64,000 bases of DNA from Escallonia rubra (GCA_033065855.1 JAVXUO010001469.1:40578-104577), one strand, 5' to 3'. Positions 10,740-25,019 are shown, numbered from the stretch's first letter. Program-made: numbers and translations. The notes: generated from the sequence alone by a model not told the origin.

Positions 10740-12260
10740 ATACACGAGCAATCACACACAAACACCTCTACTTTCTTGCTTTTTCTAAGTTTACTCTTGT
10801 AGCTGTCCTCTAACTTATGCATCGGAGAGTTTTACTCTTGTAGACTCTTAAACTGCCAATGATTTAAGATGAACTCTGTGATGTTTGAGATATAGGTTAG
10901 AAAAATTGAGCTTTGGCAGTACTTTTGTTTGAAGCGTTTATACTATTGTTGCGATTTTCTACGTTGTTCACTGTCTCAGGAACTATGCCACCGCGTCGGG
11001 CTAAAGGTGGTAATACAGGGGAGGGGGGGGGTCGCAAGGGTGATGCAGCCATTGGTAAGGATGTTGCCGAGGGCAACTCAGGAGCAAACGCCCTCCTGCC
11101 CTGTTGACAACTGATATTATCGAGGCATTTAACCGCCTGAACTGCCCCATATTTGTTGGTGCAGATAAGGAAGAGGATGCAGTATTTTTGGAAGCTTTAA
11201 TCCTCAATCATGGATTTCCAACCAAATTTTAAGCAAAAACATATTAGAATCATCATGGAACCAAGGTTAGGTATCACGGCAAGCCACTCTCGTCACTTTA
11301 TTTGAGTTGGATCTTAACGTACCAGCATATCTCAATATTCTCCTCACTCTAGACAATCTCATCAGCATAGTTATCTTTTCGGTTCAGTCATAGCTAAGAT
11401 TTACCATAGCCCCCAAAACACTCGTGCAACTGCACCTCGTCACTGGGAGGATGACCTCTGTTATCGATTGACTACTCAATACTTTTCATCCAAATCTGAT
11501 TAGAGAGATCCATAACTTAAGAATGTCATTGATAATCTCCATGGTTCCCACCGCAAACTGAGTTACAAGTCTCTGCAACTCTCATCTAAACCGAGTTATA
11601 GCCGATGATATGACTGCCACAACGATACCATCTGTGAGCTAGACTATAGCTATGAAATTGCATATAACTCAAAGAGGCTCCAGTTATTCTCAATGCTTAT
11701 CGAACCAAGGTAGCTTTTTTTATAGTTACAACTAGGTTGTTACTAGCAGGGAAGGGCTCATTCATGACCCTTAACCGTGCGGGGTAATCACTCTTTAAGG
11801 AATTTGAGGAAGCTGAACTCCCACCAAATTTTAAGATGCCCTTGTGCAAAACATACATAGCACGAGGTATCCCAGAGAGCATGTATGGAAACTTGAAACT
11901 AAGATCATGTTGCATCTAGTTTTTGACTAGATCGAATTTTGTGGATTTGCTTATGAACTTAGAAGTACCCACTTTGATAGCTTTTTTTAGGGAGGCACTG
12001 CCATCAAGTGGGACCGCAAATTCGGGTTATTACAAATAACATCAGAGCCGACCCTCAATAGCTCGAATTGAGCTATCCAGTTAGGTTACCATTAGTTGCG
12101 AAAAGGAAGACAAAAGCTCCGGTAAATCCCTAAATCAAGAGGATAATTGAGGGAACGAATGTTGAGCCGGGTGTATCCCAAATTTGGCTAGAGAGGAAGA
12201 ATTGGGGCGATATGTGATTGAGCCTTAGTGGGAACGCTAAGGCAAAATGAGGGGAGATTG
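10740..12260 (+). mobile_element. Probable LTR-retroelement fossil, strongly decayed
   Basis: Three weak traces lie in order. At about 10,795-10,835, tgtcctctaacttatgcatc followed by ggagagtt matches the LTR motif of the element family at 40,410. At 10,985 there is a gag-like start (MPPRRAKGG). At about 12,043, acatcagagccgaccctca resembles a tRNA-Met primer site with its usual follow-on sequence in plant elements. They may be remnants of more than one insertion. No intact domain was seen. It is broken beyond use. Confidence 0.4.
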
Positions 12261-13660
12261 TCGTATCCCATAAAGCAATAAAATGGCATTAGATTGCAAA
12301 GGTAACAAACTGAAGACTGCCTTAGTTGTTATTAACACGTTAGCAGGCAAAGTAAGAATAATTACTATAGCATATGCATCATACAACAAAGCTTTCAAAT
12401 ATTTTCGAAAAGAAGAGTAAGTGAACAAAAGTGAAACGCAATTATCAATTCGAGAGCATTCATAACAAACTACATGCTACAACACAACCGCAAAAATGAA
12501 ATTACTTGTGTGGTTTAGTTGCATCCTGCGTAGTAGTATGACCCTCAAATTAAACTAACTCATCATGACTCGGTATAGCTCTCTTTCTAATAAACTAAAG
12601 CTACTCAAACGTACAAAATATTGTCAAGAATACTCACACAAACACATCAGATTGTTCCTTGTAATTTCTCAATAAACTTTTATGGGCAGAGTCCTCTTCC
12701 TTGTGCTCTATCTAAACTTTTAATTCGTGTCCTTCAAGCATGAATTTTTCTTGGTCATGGTAATAGCTATTTGTTGTTTTGCCTACAAGCACAACTATGA
12801 TGATTATCGAGATTTCACCATTAGGGTTAATTGATATATCAAAAGTAATCTATCCCAATTTAGATGCAATAGATGAAACCATCACAAAAATTTACATTAT
12901 AAACTGTTACGGATGTGGTATGTTTTAATATGCATAATTCAGTGCTTCTAAAGCACACAGTACTGTTAGTTTAATTAGTTGTGATGTAATTGACTCGAGT
13001 TCCTACCAGTAAAAATAGTTGTACCTCCCCCACCCCCCCTCCTCTCTCGCGGCGACTCACATGGTAACAATTAATTATTACTAAATATTGGTAGTGGCAT
13101 TTTTTTCAAAAACACATTTAGCGAAAATGTGTCATTCCCTAGAGGTTGCAGCAAAATCTTTCCCATTAGTAACTGTATCTACAAATCAGAATGTTATAAT
13201 TACTTTACTCTCTTTTGTCAATTACTTGGTGAATTCATCGATTGGCCAAAATGAGGAGCTAGCAGGACGTGAAAAACCCGAGTTGCATGCAAGGCACTTC
13301 ACTTCCCTTAATAAAATTTAATAAATTCACACCACCACCCAAAGCGCATTAGTACTTTAAATGGATGATTGGAGAATACTTTTGCTATATTCTTCAGGTG
13401 CATTACTGCCCAGTAAAGCTTCCATCTGTAACTAAAAAGGTTGTACTGGTCGCATCATTAGTAAAATATATGAATCTTTATAGCAACAAATTAGGCCTAC
13501 CTCAGTTCTCTCAATTGTCTGAATTTTGGCGACGGAAATTTTCTTCACTTATTTGTCATTGATAATTGAACTGGACCCCGCGCACTCCGCAACAGATTCC
13601 ATGATTCAAAGGTGCCCAACATTACCCTCATGATATGTACATTCCCGTGCCATGCTTACT
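12261..13660. other. Upstream intergenic region of the WAT1-related gene
   Basis: AT-rich, with no coding stretch that resembles a known protein and no repeat of note. The last few hundred bases presumably hold the promoter of the downstream transporter gene. No specific regulatory site other than the TATA box could be defended. Confidence 0.5.
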
Positions 13661-13662
13661 AG

Positions 13663-13670
13663 TATAAATA
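13663..13670 (+). promoter_or_regulatory. TATA box of the WAT1-related gene
   Basis: The sequence tataaata lies about 148 bp before the start codon at 13,811. A start of transcription 25-35 bp downstream (about 13,695) would give a 5' leader of about 115 bp without an ATG, which fits the first ATG being used. Confidence 0.6.
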
Positions 13671-13810
13671 CATGTGAAGAGTATCACACTCTTCCTAAGG
13701 AGTAGCAACGCTCATATTCCAAAGTGTTGTTCCTTTATTTCCCTCCTGCTCTCCATTGCTCCACATATTCTCTTGTCAACATCCCCACGCGAACTTTTGA
13801 GCAAACGAAG

Positions 13811-16393
13811 ATGAAGAAACATTGTTCGAGCAACTTCTTCAACAGTGGTGCACCCTACTTTGCCATGATTGCTTTACAATTCGGATACGCCGGTATGAAT
13901 ATTATCACCAAAGTATCCCTCAACCGAGGGATGAGCCACTACGTGCTGGTGGTTTACCGTCACGCTTTTGCCACTGCTGTAATTGCACCCTTTGCTATTT
14001 TCTTTGAGAGGTACAATATTTGCATTCCAATATAGGCGATAAGTTCAGAACACTTTCCAGCTTAGTCCTTGTCAAACAATATGTACTGCAATAATAATTG
14101 TGTTTTGCTCACTAACGAATACTGCTTGATATATACCTGGTGAGATTGTCTATACTGCATTTTAATGATTGTTCAATGGCAAATGGCAGGAAGGAACAAC
14201 CAAAGATAACGTTTCCCATATTCATGCAATTATTTGCTCTAGGTCTTCTTGGGTTAGTCCTCACTATCCTTCATATCTTGCCTTAAAACATTTCCTTTTT
14301 TTAACGTGATGAAAACCGAAATGGGTTTCATCTATTTTGCTTCGCTAACTTTGAGCTGAAAATTAATTGTTTGTCAATGACAAAGACCGGTGATCGACCA
14401 GAACTTCTATTACGCGGGCTTAAAATTCACATCGCCAACCTTCTCATGCGCAATGAGCAACATGCTCCCTGCCATGACATTTTGCATGGCGGTAATATTC
14501 CGGTATGTATATAGAACATCGTATTGAGTAAATGTTTTGCTACAACCATGATGCATAGTTTTCCAGCAATCTTGTGACTAAAGGTGATGAAAGGCCGCTG
14601 CGTGTTACCAGAATTGACGCTAACATTTATACAACGGAATATAGCCCAAATTTATAAGGGGAAAAGCCTCTGAAATGTTTTGTGACAATTTCCATTGAGA
14701 TTGACAAGTACACTGCCCTAGCATAGCACTATCTGGTGCCCTCTACATTAGAAGCCAAATTATCGGAAATTTTGCTAAATAATCAAGTGACCTTAATTTT
14801 GTATAGGATGGAGAAAGTTGACATGAAGAAGGTGATGTACCAAGCGAAGGTGGTGGGAACTGTGGTGACAGTGGCTGGGGCTACGTTGATGACCTTGTAC
14901 AAGGGAAACGTCGTGGAGTTGGTGTGGACAAAGCACGTCCATCCTCATAAATCGTCTGTGACGGCCACCACCGGAACCACCGACAAGGATTGGTTCACCG
15001 GTTGCATCCTTCTCATTATTGCAACCCTCGCATGGGCCTCTTTCTTTATATTGCAGGTACGCATGATATTTGCAGGTGTTGTGTATGTAGTCGATCACCA
15101 CGACCAAATTTTAATGGCATTCTGATAAACATAACAGAACGTGGCGTTGAGAACGTACAAGCAACATCAGTTGTCTCTCACTTCATTGGTGTGCTTCCTG
15201 GGCACCCTACAATCCATTGTTGTCACCTTCGTCATGGAACGCAAAGCTTCTGTTTGGCACATTGGCTGGGACATGAACCTCCTTGCTGCGGCCTATGCTG
15301 TAACTCTCTCTCTCTCGGAATGCTAAGGAGCACACAAATTAAATGCTTTTACAGCGTCTTAAGTAGTTTGTACATGTTAGTTCATATAGCATTATCGCTA
15401 GAAAATGTGTAAACTGTTTATACGCGTTGTACGACAATCGAGCATCGAATATCTGTGTCTGACATAATTAGAAGTTGGTAAGGTTTTTCACTACGTATTT
15501 GGTACTCTCCCATTAATAATGTTATTGGGGTACAGGGGATTGTGACATCAAGCATTTCATACTACGTCCAAGGATTGGTGATGAAGAGAAAAGGGCCAGT
15601 GTTCGCAACTGCTTTTAGCCCTTTGATGATGATCGTAGTAGCTATCATGGCTTCTTTCATCCTTGAAGAGAAGATCTTTCTTGGAGGGTACATAATTCTT
15701 TCTTACTTTGATTTTACCAGTAATCTACTAAACTGATTCCCTGAATATGGCATCCTCATATAGGTGATCTTTTCATGAAACATTATTCTTCATCAGTTAC
15801 AGTAGAATCGTCGCGAAGCATCGGTTCTATTATGCTAGTTGATGCGATGATAGTCCCATAACAATATTGACTAACACATGCAGAAGAGCTTTTATTTCTC
15901 TTTAATTGCCTTCCTCTTGTTTGCTAAAAATGGACCTTTGCCATAACACTGTTTTTAAATAAAAAATTTAGCACCAAATTTTGGTTTGAATATTAAAAGC
16001 TTTTGAACCTATTCAATACAGTGGTAGCTGCAGGCCATTCATAGGCTTATCAAAAGTTCTAGCATGATTGTAGTGATATTTAGTTCTTAATGTCCTCAAA
16101 ACAATTCAGTCACTCCCTAATTGAAAAACATGGCTTGTTGGTGCAGGATACTCGGCTCCGTTTTGATTGTGGCAGGTCTATACGCAGTTCTTTGGGGAAA
16201 GTACAAAGAAGAGATTGAGAAAAGAGAACTGAATGAGATACCCGAAGCCATAAAGGGATCACAAGTAAGTAGCAGTACGCTGCCAGTAATGGCCAGTATT
16301 GGAACCAATGACGTTGAGTTGCAAAAAGCACAAGCCAACAATCTTCCCGTAGTTGCCATTAGACTGCCCACCAAGCCAAGCCAGGACGCCTGA
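13811..16393 (+). CDS. WAT1-related / UMAMIT (nodulin MtN21, EamA-type) transporter, 7 exons, 396 aa
   Basis: Exons: 13,811-14,010; 14,190-14,252; 14,386-14,502; 14,807-15,056; 15,138-15,299; 15,536-15,687; 16,147-16,393. All introns are GT-AG and the 1,191-nt CDS stays in frame to TGA. The product starts MKKHCSSNFFNSGAPYFAMI and continues with the family motifs GYAGMNIITKVSLNRGMSHY, YRHAFATAVIAPFA, DQNFYYAGLKFTSPTFSCAM and VTSSISYYVQGL. Two EamA repeats (about residues 17-150 and 190-335) should form ten membrane helices. A hydrophilic loop (HVHPHKSSVTATTGTTDKDW) separates them, and a cytosolic tail contains IPEAIKGSQVSS. Relatives move amino acids or auxin across the plasma membrane or tonoplast. 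The wording is closest to what I recall of the At5g07050 (UMAMIT9) type. The substrate cannot be read from sequence. The gene looks intact and transposon-free. The start is the first ATG after the TATA box and fits the usual family N-terminus. Confidence 0.95.
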
Positions 16394-17448
16394 ATTAATG
16401 AAGACTCTTTAAACTTTTTCTTTTCTTTTCCTCTTTAAGAAAGCACTAGTTTCCTCTTTATATTTTCTTTCTCGGAAAGTATGGGGGTTTTGTTGTGATT
16501 ATGTAGCTAATATTCTAAGGACTTTGGTACTAATGCAAGCAAAGAGGATTCCCCAGAATCTCTTTTGATTTTCAAGTTGGATTGGTCTCCCACTATGTCT
16601 ATTATGTTATGCAGTATGGAATTTTGGACTATGATGCATATTCCACTACGCTTGCTAGTGATCGACTCTTGTGCTATGGAAGAGTCCGAATCTTGATTGG
16701 CCTACTTTTGCATCTGATGCCCTCCTACTAACTAAATCTCAACAAGTAGCTAAAGCAGTGGCCCCATGAACAACAGAAATATATGAAGCCATTAGAAGCT
16801 TATATGAAGACAAAAGAAATCAAAATTCTGAAATAAATGCTTCTCACTTTTTGTTTAAACCAGGTGTTAACAGACCATCTAAATGATTAATAGCAACTAG
16901 CCCAGTAACCCGAGCTCTGTTTTTAAAATAAGTATATTGTAAGGTTTTAAAAAGTGTATTAATGTGTACCATATGGACAAAAAAAATTAACAGTATAAAA
17001 AAATCTTATTTGGCCACAAAAAATAATCTTGGTACCTGAATTAATCACGACTAACTTAAGTAAAATATGAAAAGATGAATTCACTTACATTGCTCCTAAC
17101 TTTCGATTAGCATTGTTTTTTTATTAGACTGCAAGCAATAATTATGAGATATTTTTATATACATGTATGTTTACCTGTAATTTTGTTAAATAATAGATAG
17201 CAACACAATGGAGCCACTGGATACTTGTCTTCTTTGAGTTTTGTTTGAAGCTGTCAAGTAGTATTTCAAATGAATATTGGCTTAGCACTTAGAGTAGTAG
17301 AATAATCATGCTTGTGCCATATAGAGTTAATTAAATAGCGAATACGATTGTAGTTTAAATTAAAATATGGTGACGCTATCAAGTATTCCTTCTGAATTGT
17401 AAATGTTACATACCGATTTAATTCTTTAGCTTCAGAGGTTCTTTAAGG

Positions 17449-17510
<62 letters not shown>

Positions 17511-18649
17511 CTGAGGTTATTATAACGATTACGTAAAAATTTAAAAGGAATAAAGGTGCATCTCAAATTTAACAGGACTTATGTATGCACCTTATCTCTT
17601 TCAAATAAGTTATTACTTTTTGCAAAAATAAATTTAACAAAACGACCACATAATATCCAATATTTTATGTATATATTTTTTTTAATTCTTGTAAGATGCT
17701 AGTAATAAGAATATTCAATTGATGAACATGACATGTCCTCGTTTTGGAGTATTGAAATTATTTTTTACATCTTTTATGACTATTATTTGTCGCCAAATTA
17801 TAGTTTTTATATCTACTAAATGCATCCAATGATATTTTCTCATAAACTACACTTGTTTTAGCACAACATAATCTAACATTTATATACCAAATATGTCAGG
17901 TTATACCTATAATTATAATCAGCTTGTAAAGGATAACAAATATCATTATATTAGGCTAATATTATAAAGCGAGCGTTAATCAACTATTTCCTATTGAAGT
18001 CGCACAATAGTCATCGGTAATACTTGTAATCAATTCCATCATAATCGAGATTAAGTTTTAACGCTTATAAGTTGTCTAAAATTTATTGATCAGACTTATT
18101 TTTAATGAAAATTTAACTAAAAAAGCATTTTTTATTGATCGTAAGGACTCTATATAAAAACGAATTGGTAAATCATTAGTTTTGTAGAATTAGACGGATA
18201 TATTTTTGCATCATAAAGGTTTTAAATGTTTTCAAAATAAAGTAATTAAGAATTATTTGATTATGCATTGAGAATAAAACTGGGATAAGAAGGTATGCGA
18301 CCTAGACTGAGGGTATCTACCCTCTAAGAATGGACTTAGATTGAGACTAGGATTGTGAAAAAGATTGAATTGCACGTTACTTTTACATACTAACCTCGAT
18401 GGAAGACTCGATCCGGATTGGGAAAATATGTATCTTTTCTTTTTTCAGGTCCAGTTGAGTCAAAGGGAATTTGACCCTCTCTCTTTAGGTCAATACGTGA
18501 GAGTTATGTATAATCTTTTTTTTAAATCCAGTTTGAAATACATTTGGCTTGATCCCTTTCGGATAAAGGTATGTTGGCAATCTCCATAGGGTGCAGCCAT
18601 TTCCCAGTCCAATTCTGTGTCTGAGGGTATGTAACCCTCAATTGGTCAC
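16394..18649. other. 3' flank of the transporter gene and AT-rich intergenic DNA
   Basis: The first 200-300 bp should contain the 3' untranslated region. It is T-rich and no single polyadenylation signal stands out. Beyond that the DNA is very AT-rich, with no supported gene and only the TA microsatellite at 17,452. Confidence 0.5.
17452..17508. repeat. (TA)n microsatellite
   Basis: About 28 uninterrupted TA dinucleotides. Confidence 0.95.
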
Positions 18650-21600
18650 GTAATGCATAAATGATTTATTTTCAAATTTTTATATATGTGATATAGCCAC
18701 TTGTTGATCGTGCAGTCATATCAGAGCAAAAAGTTATCCTATAAATTGATTATTGATCTTATACATTATGTAGATAATGGCTTGCAGTGATTATATAATT
18801 AAAATTTTCTACTAAATCTCATATGTCATTTTTATTTTCTAGATACATGATTTTTTATTTTTGTATGAGAGAGTTAGTTTTAAGGACATGATTGTCAAAA
18901 TTAAATCCTAATAAATTAGTACATTTAGAGTTTTAGAATTAATTTTTAAATTATATAAGCTTTCCTAATATAGCCTTCATATAGTTTTCACAAAAATAAA
19001 GAAACTTAAAAAACAATAAAATTTGCATGCGTTTAGAGACACTAACATGTTTACTAGTTAGCTTTAAATCATTTTCAACTATCAGATTTACGAATAAGTT
19101 TCATCATTACTGAAATTTTAATTAACAATAAGTGTACAGTTATTTGTTAATAGTGTGGTCCCACCCATAAAATACAATCAATTTTCTATTTTACCAAAAG
19201 ATTCTAAAAGCTATACATTATATTGATAAATATTTACATCCATTACGCTAAGCATATACTGAAATAAAATAAATATGAATCAAGTGTTATATTATTTTAT
19301 TGTTTCAATCTCAATTATAACATCATTTTTTTTCTCTCCTAATATTATTTATATTTTTTAGATGTATGAATTTTATATTCATATTAGAGAGTGGTTTTAA
19401 GGATATATGCAGCTAAGTCATAATATATTAGTTCATTAATTAGTTAGAGTTTCATGAAGCTCAAAATTAGTTTTTCAATTATATAAAGCTTATTGATATG
19501 GAAATTAACTTATCAAGAAATACAGACCCTATTGAAGATAATATTTGAGACCTTTAAAGATACTTATAATGTTTATAATTTTATTTCACACTGAAAACAT
19601 AATTTAATGGCACATATCATATTTTTGCATCTTAAGTGTTCTCAACTATAGTAATTAAAAATAATTTGATTTGACTGCACCTTTTTTCTTCTAGTTTATA
19701 TGTGATTTCTTTTCAAAATCTTGTTTATACGTGCGGTCTTATCAAATTAAAAAATTATCCTATAATTTGATTAATGATTTTATATATTACATCTATAATT
19801 TTTTGCAATGATTATGTTATGTGTAAATACATATACATTTAGTAAAATATAATAAATTTAAATTAACTGTAACATAATTTTTTGTTCTTAATATCCTATG
19901 TTGTTTTAATTTCTTAGATACATGATTTCTTATCTTCGTATAAGAGAGTTAGTTTTAATATCCTATTTATTTATGTTACAGTTGTTTTAACTGTAAGTCT
20001 GTAACATAAATACATGATTATGTTATGTGTAAATACATGATTTCAATTGTTAAATTATATTTATAGTTTCAATCTCAATTGTAACATCATTTTCTTCTCT
20101 TTTCTAAAACTAATATGTTATTTTCATTTTGTAGATATATGGATTTTTATGTTCATATTAGAGAGTGGTGTTAAGGATACAATGGTTAAAACTAAGTCAT
20201 AATAAGTTAGTTCATTAGTTAATTGAAGTTCCAGAATACTTAGAACTAGTTTTTCAAATATATAAATATTATTGATATAAAAGTTAACTTATCAAGAAAT
20301 AAAGACCATATTCAAGATAATATTTGAGACCTTAAGAGACACTTATAATGTTTATAATTTTATTTTATATTGAAATTATAATCTGATGACATTTCATATT
20401 TTTGCATCTTAAAGGTTTGAAATGTTGTCAAGTATAGTAATTAAGAATAATTTGATTTAATAGAAAACTTTTCTTTTTTAGTAATTATGTGATTTATTTT
20501 CAAAATTTTAGTTATGCTTACGTAGCCACTTTTTTTTTATCTTGATGTCTTATCAAAGCAAAAAATTGTTCTATAATTTGATTATTAATTTTATATGTTA
20601 TATAGATAATTTTTTTCAATGATTATGTTATGTGCCAATACATATACGTGTAATCAATCATAATAAATCTAAATTAACTATGACATAATTTTTTATTTTA
20701 AATCTCATATGTTATTTTTATTTTCTAAATATATGATTGTTTATCTTCGTATTAGAAAGTTAGTTTTAAGAACATGATAATCAAATTCAAATCCTAAAAA
20801 ATTAGTAAACTTAGAGTTTTTGAAGCAAAATTAAATAAACTTCAAAAGTAGAGATCACATCCAAAATATTATTTTCATACCTTTATATACACTGAAATGT
20901 TTGGTTTAGCTTTAAATCATTTTCAACTATCATATTTACAAATAAGTTTTACAATTATTGCGATTTTAAATTATACAGTCATTTGTTGGTCGTATGGTCT
21001 CAATAAATAAAATAATTTCAATTTTTTTTATTGTACCAAAAGGATTATAATTATGAATCTATTCCTACATCATTAAAATAAAATAAAATAAAGATGAATC
21101 AATTGTTACATCATTTTTCTTGTGTCAATCTCAATTGTAACATCATTTATTTCTTTATAAAAGCTGAAATATTGATTTTTTGGTATTTAGTACGGGAGGG
21201 AACATCTACTTTGCATTTTAAAGAGAAGGTTCACGACGAATCTCTTTATGATAAACAGATCCATTTTACTTACAATACTTAGTTGACATTCATTTTTTTG
21301 TTGTACAGAAGTAAAGCATTGAAAAGCTTTTACTTTCATGTTGTAGAAATATGGATTTGTATATTCATATCAGAAAGTGGTTTTAAGGATACAATAGTTA
21401 AAATTAAGTCCTAGTAAGTTAGTTCATTAATTAGTTAGAGACTCAAAATGTTTAGAATTGGTTTTTCAACTATATAAGGCTTACTAATATGAAAATTAAG
21501 TTATCAATAAATAAGGACCACATCCAAGATAATATTATTTTCTTTTTAAAGATATGTGAATTTTTATATTCATATTAGAGAGTGGTTTCGATGATACAAT

Positions 21601-22647
21601 ACTTAGAATTAATTCTTAATAAGTTAATCCATTAATTATCTAGAATTTTAGAACTTTTAGAACTACTTTTTCAATCATATAAGGCTTACTAATATAGAAA
21701 TTAACTTATGAAGAAATAAGTACCTCATCCAAGAGAGTATTTCAGACCTTTAGTGACACTTAAAATTAGTTAGAGTTTCAGAATGTTTAGAATTGGGTTT
21801 TCAACTATATAAAACTTTATATGTGAAAATTAACTTATCAAAAAATAAAGGACCCCATTCAAGATAATAAGAATATTTTTATTTTTTTAGATATATGAAT
21901 TTTTATATTAACATTGGATAATGGTTTTGAGGATTCAATACACAAAATTAAATCCTAATAACTTAGTCCATTGATTAGTTAGAATTTGAGAACGTTTACA
22001 ATTGTTTTTCAATTATACAAGGCTCACTAATATAGAAATTAACTTATCAAGAAATAAGGATCCTATCCATGATAGTATTTCAGACTTTTAGCAACTCTTA
22101 TAATAGTTATAATTATATTTCACATTGAAAACATAAAGTGATGATATGTCAAGTAAAGAAATTATTTTTGAGATGACGTGTCGCGTAAAGAATGTCTTGC
22201 TTCGCTTATATAAAGGACCCCAATCAAGATAATAATATTTTTTTTGTTTTTTAGATATATGAATTTTTTATGTTCATATTGGAGAGTGGTTTTGAGGATT
22301 CAATACACAAAATTAAATCCTAATAAGTTAGTCCAATTAGTTAGAGTTTCAGAACGTTTAGAATTATTGTTTCAATTATATAAGGCTTACTAATAAAGAA
22401 ATTAACTTATCAAGAAATAAGGACCATATCCATGATAGTATTTCAGACTATTAGTAACTCTTATAATGGTTATAGTTCTATTTCATATTATAAACATCCA
22501 TGATAGTCTTTTAGACTTTTAGCAACTCTTATTATGGTTATAGTTCTGTTTCATATTGGAACCATAAAGTGATGATGTGTCAAGTTAAAAAGTTATTTCT
22601 GCGATGATGTATCGTGTAATGAAGGTCTTGCTTCGCTTATATAGAGG
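18650..22647. repeat. AT-rich complex tandem array, degenerate
   Basis: The core phrase agatatatgaatttttatat plus tcatattagagagtggtttt recurs, with variation, near 18,840, 19,361, 19,916, 20,131, 20,727, 21,345, 21,548, 21,888 and 22,250, and again at 27,759 beyond the CACTA insertion. Other phrases recur in the same order: ttagttcattaattagttag, ttaacttatcaagaaataag and catattgaaaacataa. A larger period is visible from 18,660, 19,690 and 20,480, where attttcaaaattt...gattatgttatgtg blocks restart. Spacing varies from about 200 to 620 bp, so the array is built from units of several lengths. No coding capacity. Family unknown to me. Confidence 0.8.
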
Positions 22648-23383
22648 CACTACAAGGAATAAGGCTTTTAGCGACGGGGAAATCCGTCGCTAAAAACCTT
22701 AAATCCGTCGCTAAAACTTTTAGCGACGGAACCACCGTCGCTAAAAGTCCCTCGTATAAAAGCCCGTAACTAAAATTTTTGCGACGGAATTCTAAAATCC
22801 GTCGTCTAATATTGAACTATTTGCGACGGATTTTTTTATAAATTAGCGACGGAATTTCTGTCGCTAATTCTATTTTACGTATTTTAATTTATTTTCTTTT
22901 TTGTGAAATTAGCGACGGAATATTCCGTCGCTAAATGAGATTTTTAACGACGGAATATTCCGTCGCTAAAAATCTTAGAATTAAGTACACTTTTAGCGAC
23001 GGAATTAATCCGTCGTTAAAGTCTTTTTTTTTAAATGTTTTTTTTATTTTTCTAATACCCAAACCTGTAGTAAAAAATTCAATCCTCAACAACAACGCAC
23101 AATCCCCAAGACACAAACAACTATATATAATCAACTTTAAAAAATGTTTATTATAAAAAAAACTCGTAATGTACAAGCCGGGAATCGGATACAGCCGGTT
23201 AGAGGAGGGGGGAGAGTACAAGTCGGGCGGAGGGGGGGACAAGCTGGGACCGGGCATGAGAAGGGGCTCATCAGGAGTTGTCGAGTCCCGAATCTGGATC
23301 CTGCTGATCCGGGGCCGGCTCGGCATGTCCAGCAGGGGTGCCCTGCTGATCCTGCTCCCTGATCATCCTCAACACCACCGTAG

Positions 23384-24422
23384 CTATGCACTGGATCTCC
23401 TCCTCGGCCAAATATCCACGCGGAGGAGCCAGTGTCTGTGGAGGGGCAACGGGGGTGAGGATGCTCCTATCACGGCACGAGCAGTCATGCTAGGCAGGCC
23501 GCGTATGCAGCCTTTCGGCCGATTGACGACCTCCGGCATATCCAGCCAGAACTTCAACGCCCTAGTACTCGCACCCGTACTAGTGGACGCTAATGGCTGT
23601 CCGGACTGCTGCTCAGACCCCCTAAATTGTTCATATGAGGCTTGCAAAAATAGTGATTTAAAGATATGTTAGGGCATTAATTAACGCAACAGACATTGAG
23701 GATAGAAAGAAAAAAATTAACAACTTAAACAAATTGACTTACATCGATCCGCCGGGCAATATCCGAAATATAGTCGCCCGTCCGGTGCGCCTCGTCCTTG
23801 TCCTTCTTCCGCACGTGCGTCTGATTATACGTCAGAGCTATGACTTCATCCTCCTCCAGATCCGGGTTTTGGACCGCATTATTGTGTCGGATGATGTCGT
23901 GTGCCACCGACCCCCTGTGTGCGTCGGATATCTGTTATGTCTATTCTCGGCCCCGCTCTTACTCTTGGCATCCCAGCCTGGATCCGCAACCCAACAATCT
24001 ATCATCTCCCCCCATACAGTCGGAGATATCCAATGTGGGGGATATGTCTTCATCTCCGTCATCGGGGCACCCTTGGGCAGCATCTTCTTCGCCCGGTCTC
24101 GTGCGTCGTGGAGCCATCGGCAGTAATTCTTGCAGATGTAAGCAAAGAAGGCATGTCGCCCCAGTGCCTGCTGATTAGGAGAGTCAAACGTGAACCCCTC
24201 CTGCAAGGCATTCAATAACACAAATTAATTTAGAAAATAAATTCTAATTAAACAAATACTATCACAGAAAAAAGTACTTCAACGTACCAGCCACTCCTCC
24301 CATAGGGACTCCCTCGCAGTGGCATCGCAGTCCTTCCAGTACAGGGGTGGCTCGAAGAATCGGTCATTCACAAGAACGCCGATCTTCGTCCTCGCCTGAT
24401 TCTCCAGGATCCTGCCAAAGAA
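23384..24422 (-). pseudogene. Plant transposase (Ptta/En/Spm, Transposase_24-type), broken, multi-exon
   Basis: Read on the minus strand. An exon at about 24,422-24,290 encodes RFFEPPLYWKDCDATARESL and then WEEWL. The next (about 24,205-23,745) contains GRHAFFAYICKNYCRWLHDA, PPHWISPTVWGEMIDCWVAD and KSGAENRHNR. It then continues, only after a one-base frame change in a G-run near 23,905, as VAHDIIRHNNAVQNPD and ALTYNQTHVRKKDKDEAHRT. A last piece (about 23,660-23,384) has KGCIRGLPS, like the KGRVxGLGS of the family. The W-x-x-x-x-F/C-W...NR...H pattern is typical of Transposase_24 proteins carried by CACTA elements. These proteins are thought to bind DNA during transposition. Because of the frame change it is probably inactive. 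Outer exon limits are approximate. Confidence 0.75.
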
Positions 24423-25019
24423 GTAAATAAATAAATTAGTACAGTTCAAATATAAATTAACACCCCAAAATTTTAAATATAAGGCATGATGTGATTTTTT
24501 TTTTACTTAAAGGCCCTCCTGGGTGAGCGTAACTCTCAGTTTACGCTGGGTGTCTATGCGTACCCCGCGTGTCGGCCACGGCCTCATAGAGATCCTACAC
24601 ACAGACATTAAAACAGTTCAAATATACTTTAAATATAAGGCTAGCAAAAATGTACTAAACACCGTTATCAGCTATACCTGAGGTAGAACCCACGGAAGAA
24701 GGAGAATTAACGCCCGTGTGGGATGAATCTGCGTGGGGCTGGGGCAACGGTTGGGGCTGGGGCGACGGCATTTATTTTTTAAATGCCGGACACTGTCGAT
24801 CAGACGTGGTGTCTGTGTCCGTGCTATCTAACAGGTATCTCAATCCAATTGGGTCCCATCCTCCGTCAACAATCTCAATTCTCAAATGCTCAATGCAATA
24901 AAAATCACACATTCAATCCAATTGGGTCCCATCCTCCGTCAACAATCTCAATATCTTAAATGCTCAATGCACGATTAACAATCTATAATCATCAATTAAC
25001 AACCTAAAATCATAAATTA

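Noticed and set aside
13724-13810. Upstream extension of the WAT1-related protein in the same frame
   Set aside because: No ATG occurs in this stretch. The first ATG is at 13,811 and gives the usual family N-terminus.
23169-23672. 167-codon plus-strand open frame inside the CACTA element
   Set aside because: It is the shadow of the minus-strand transposase exons, which carry the recognisable motifs.
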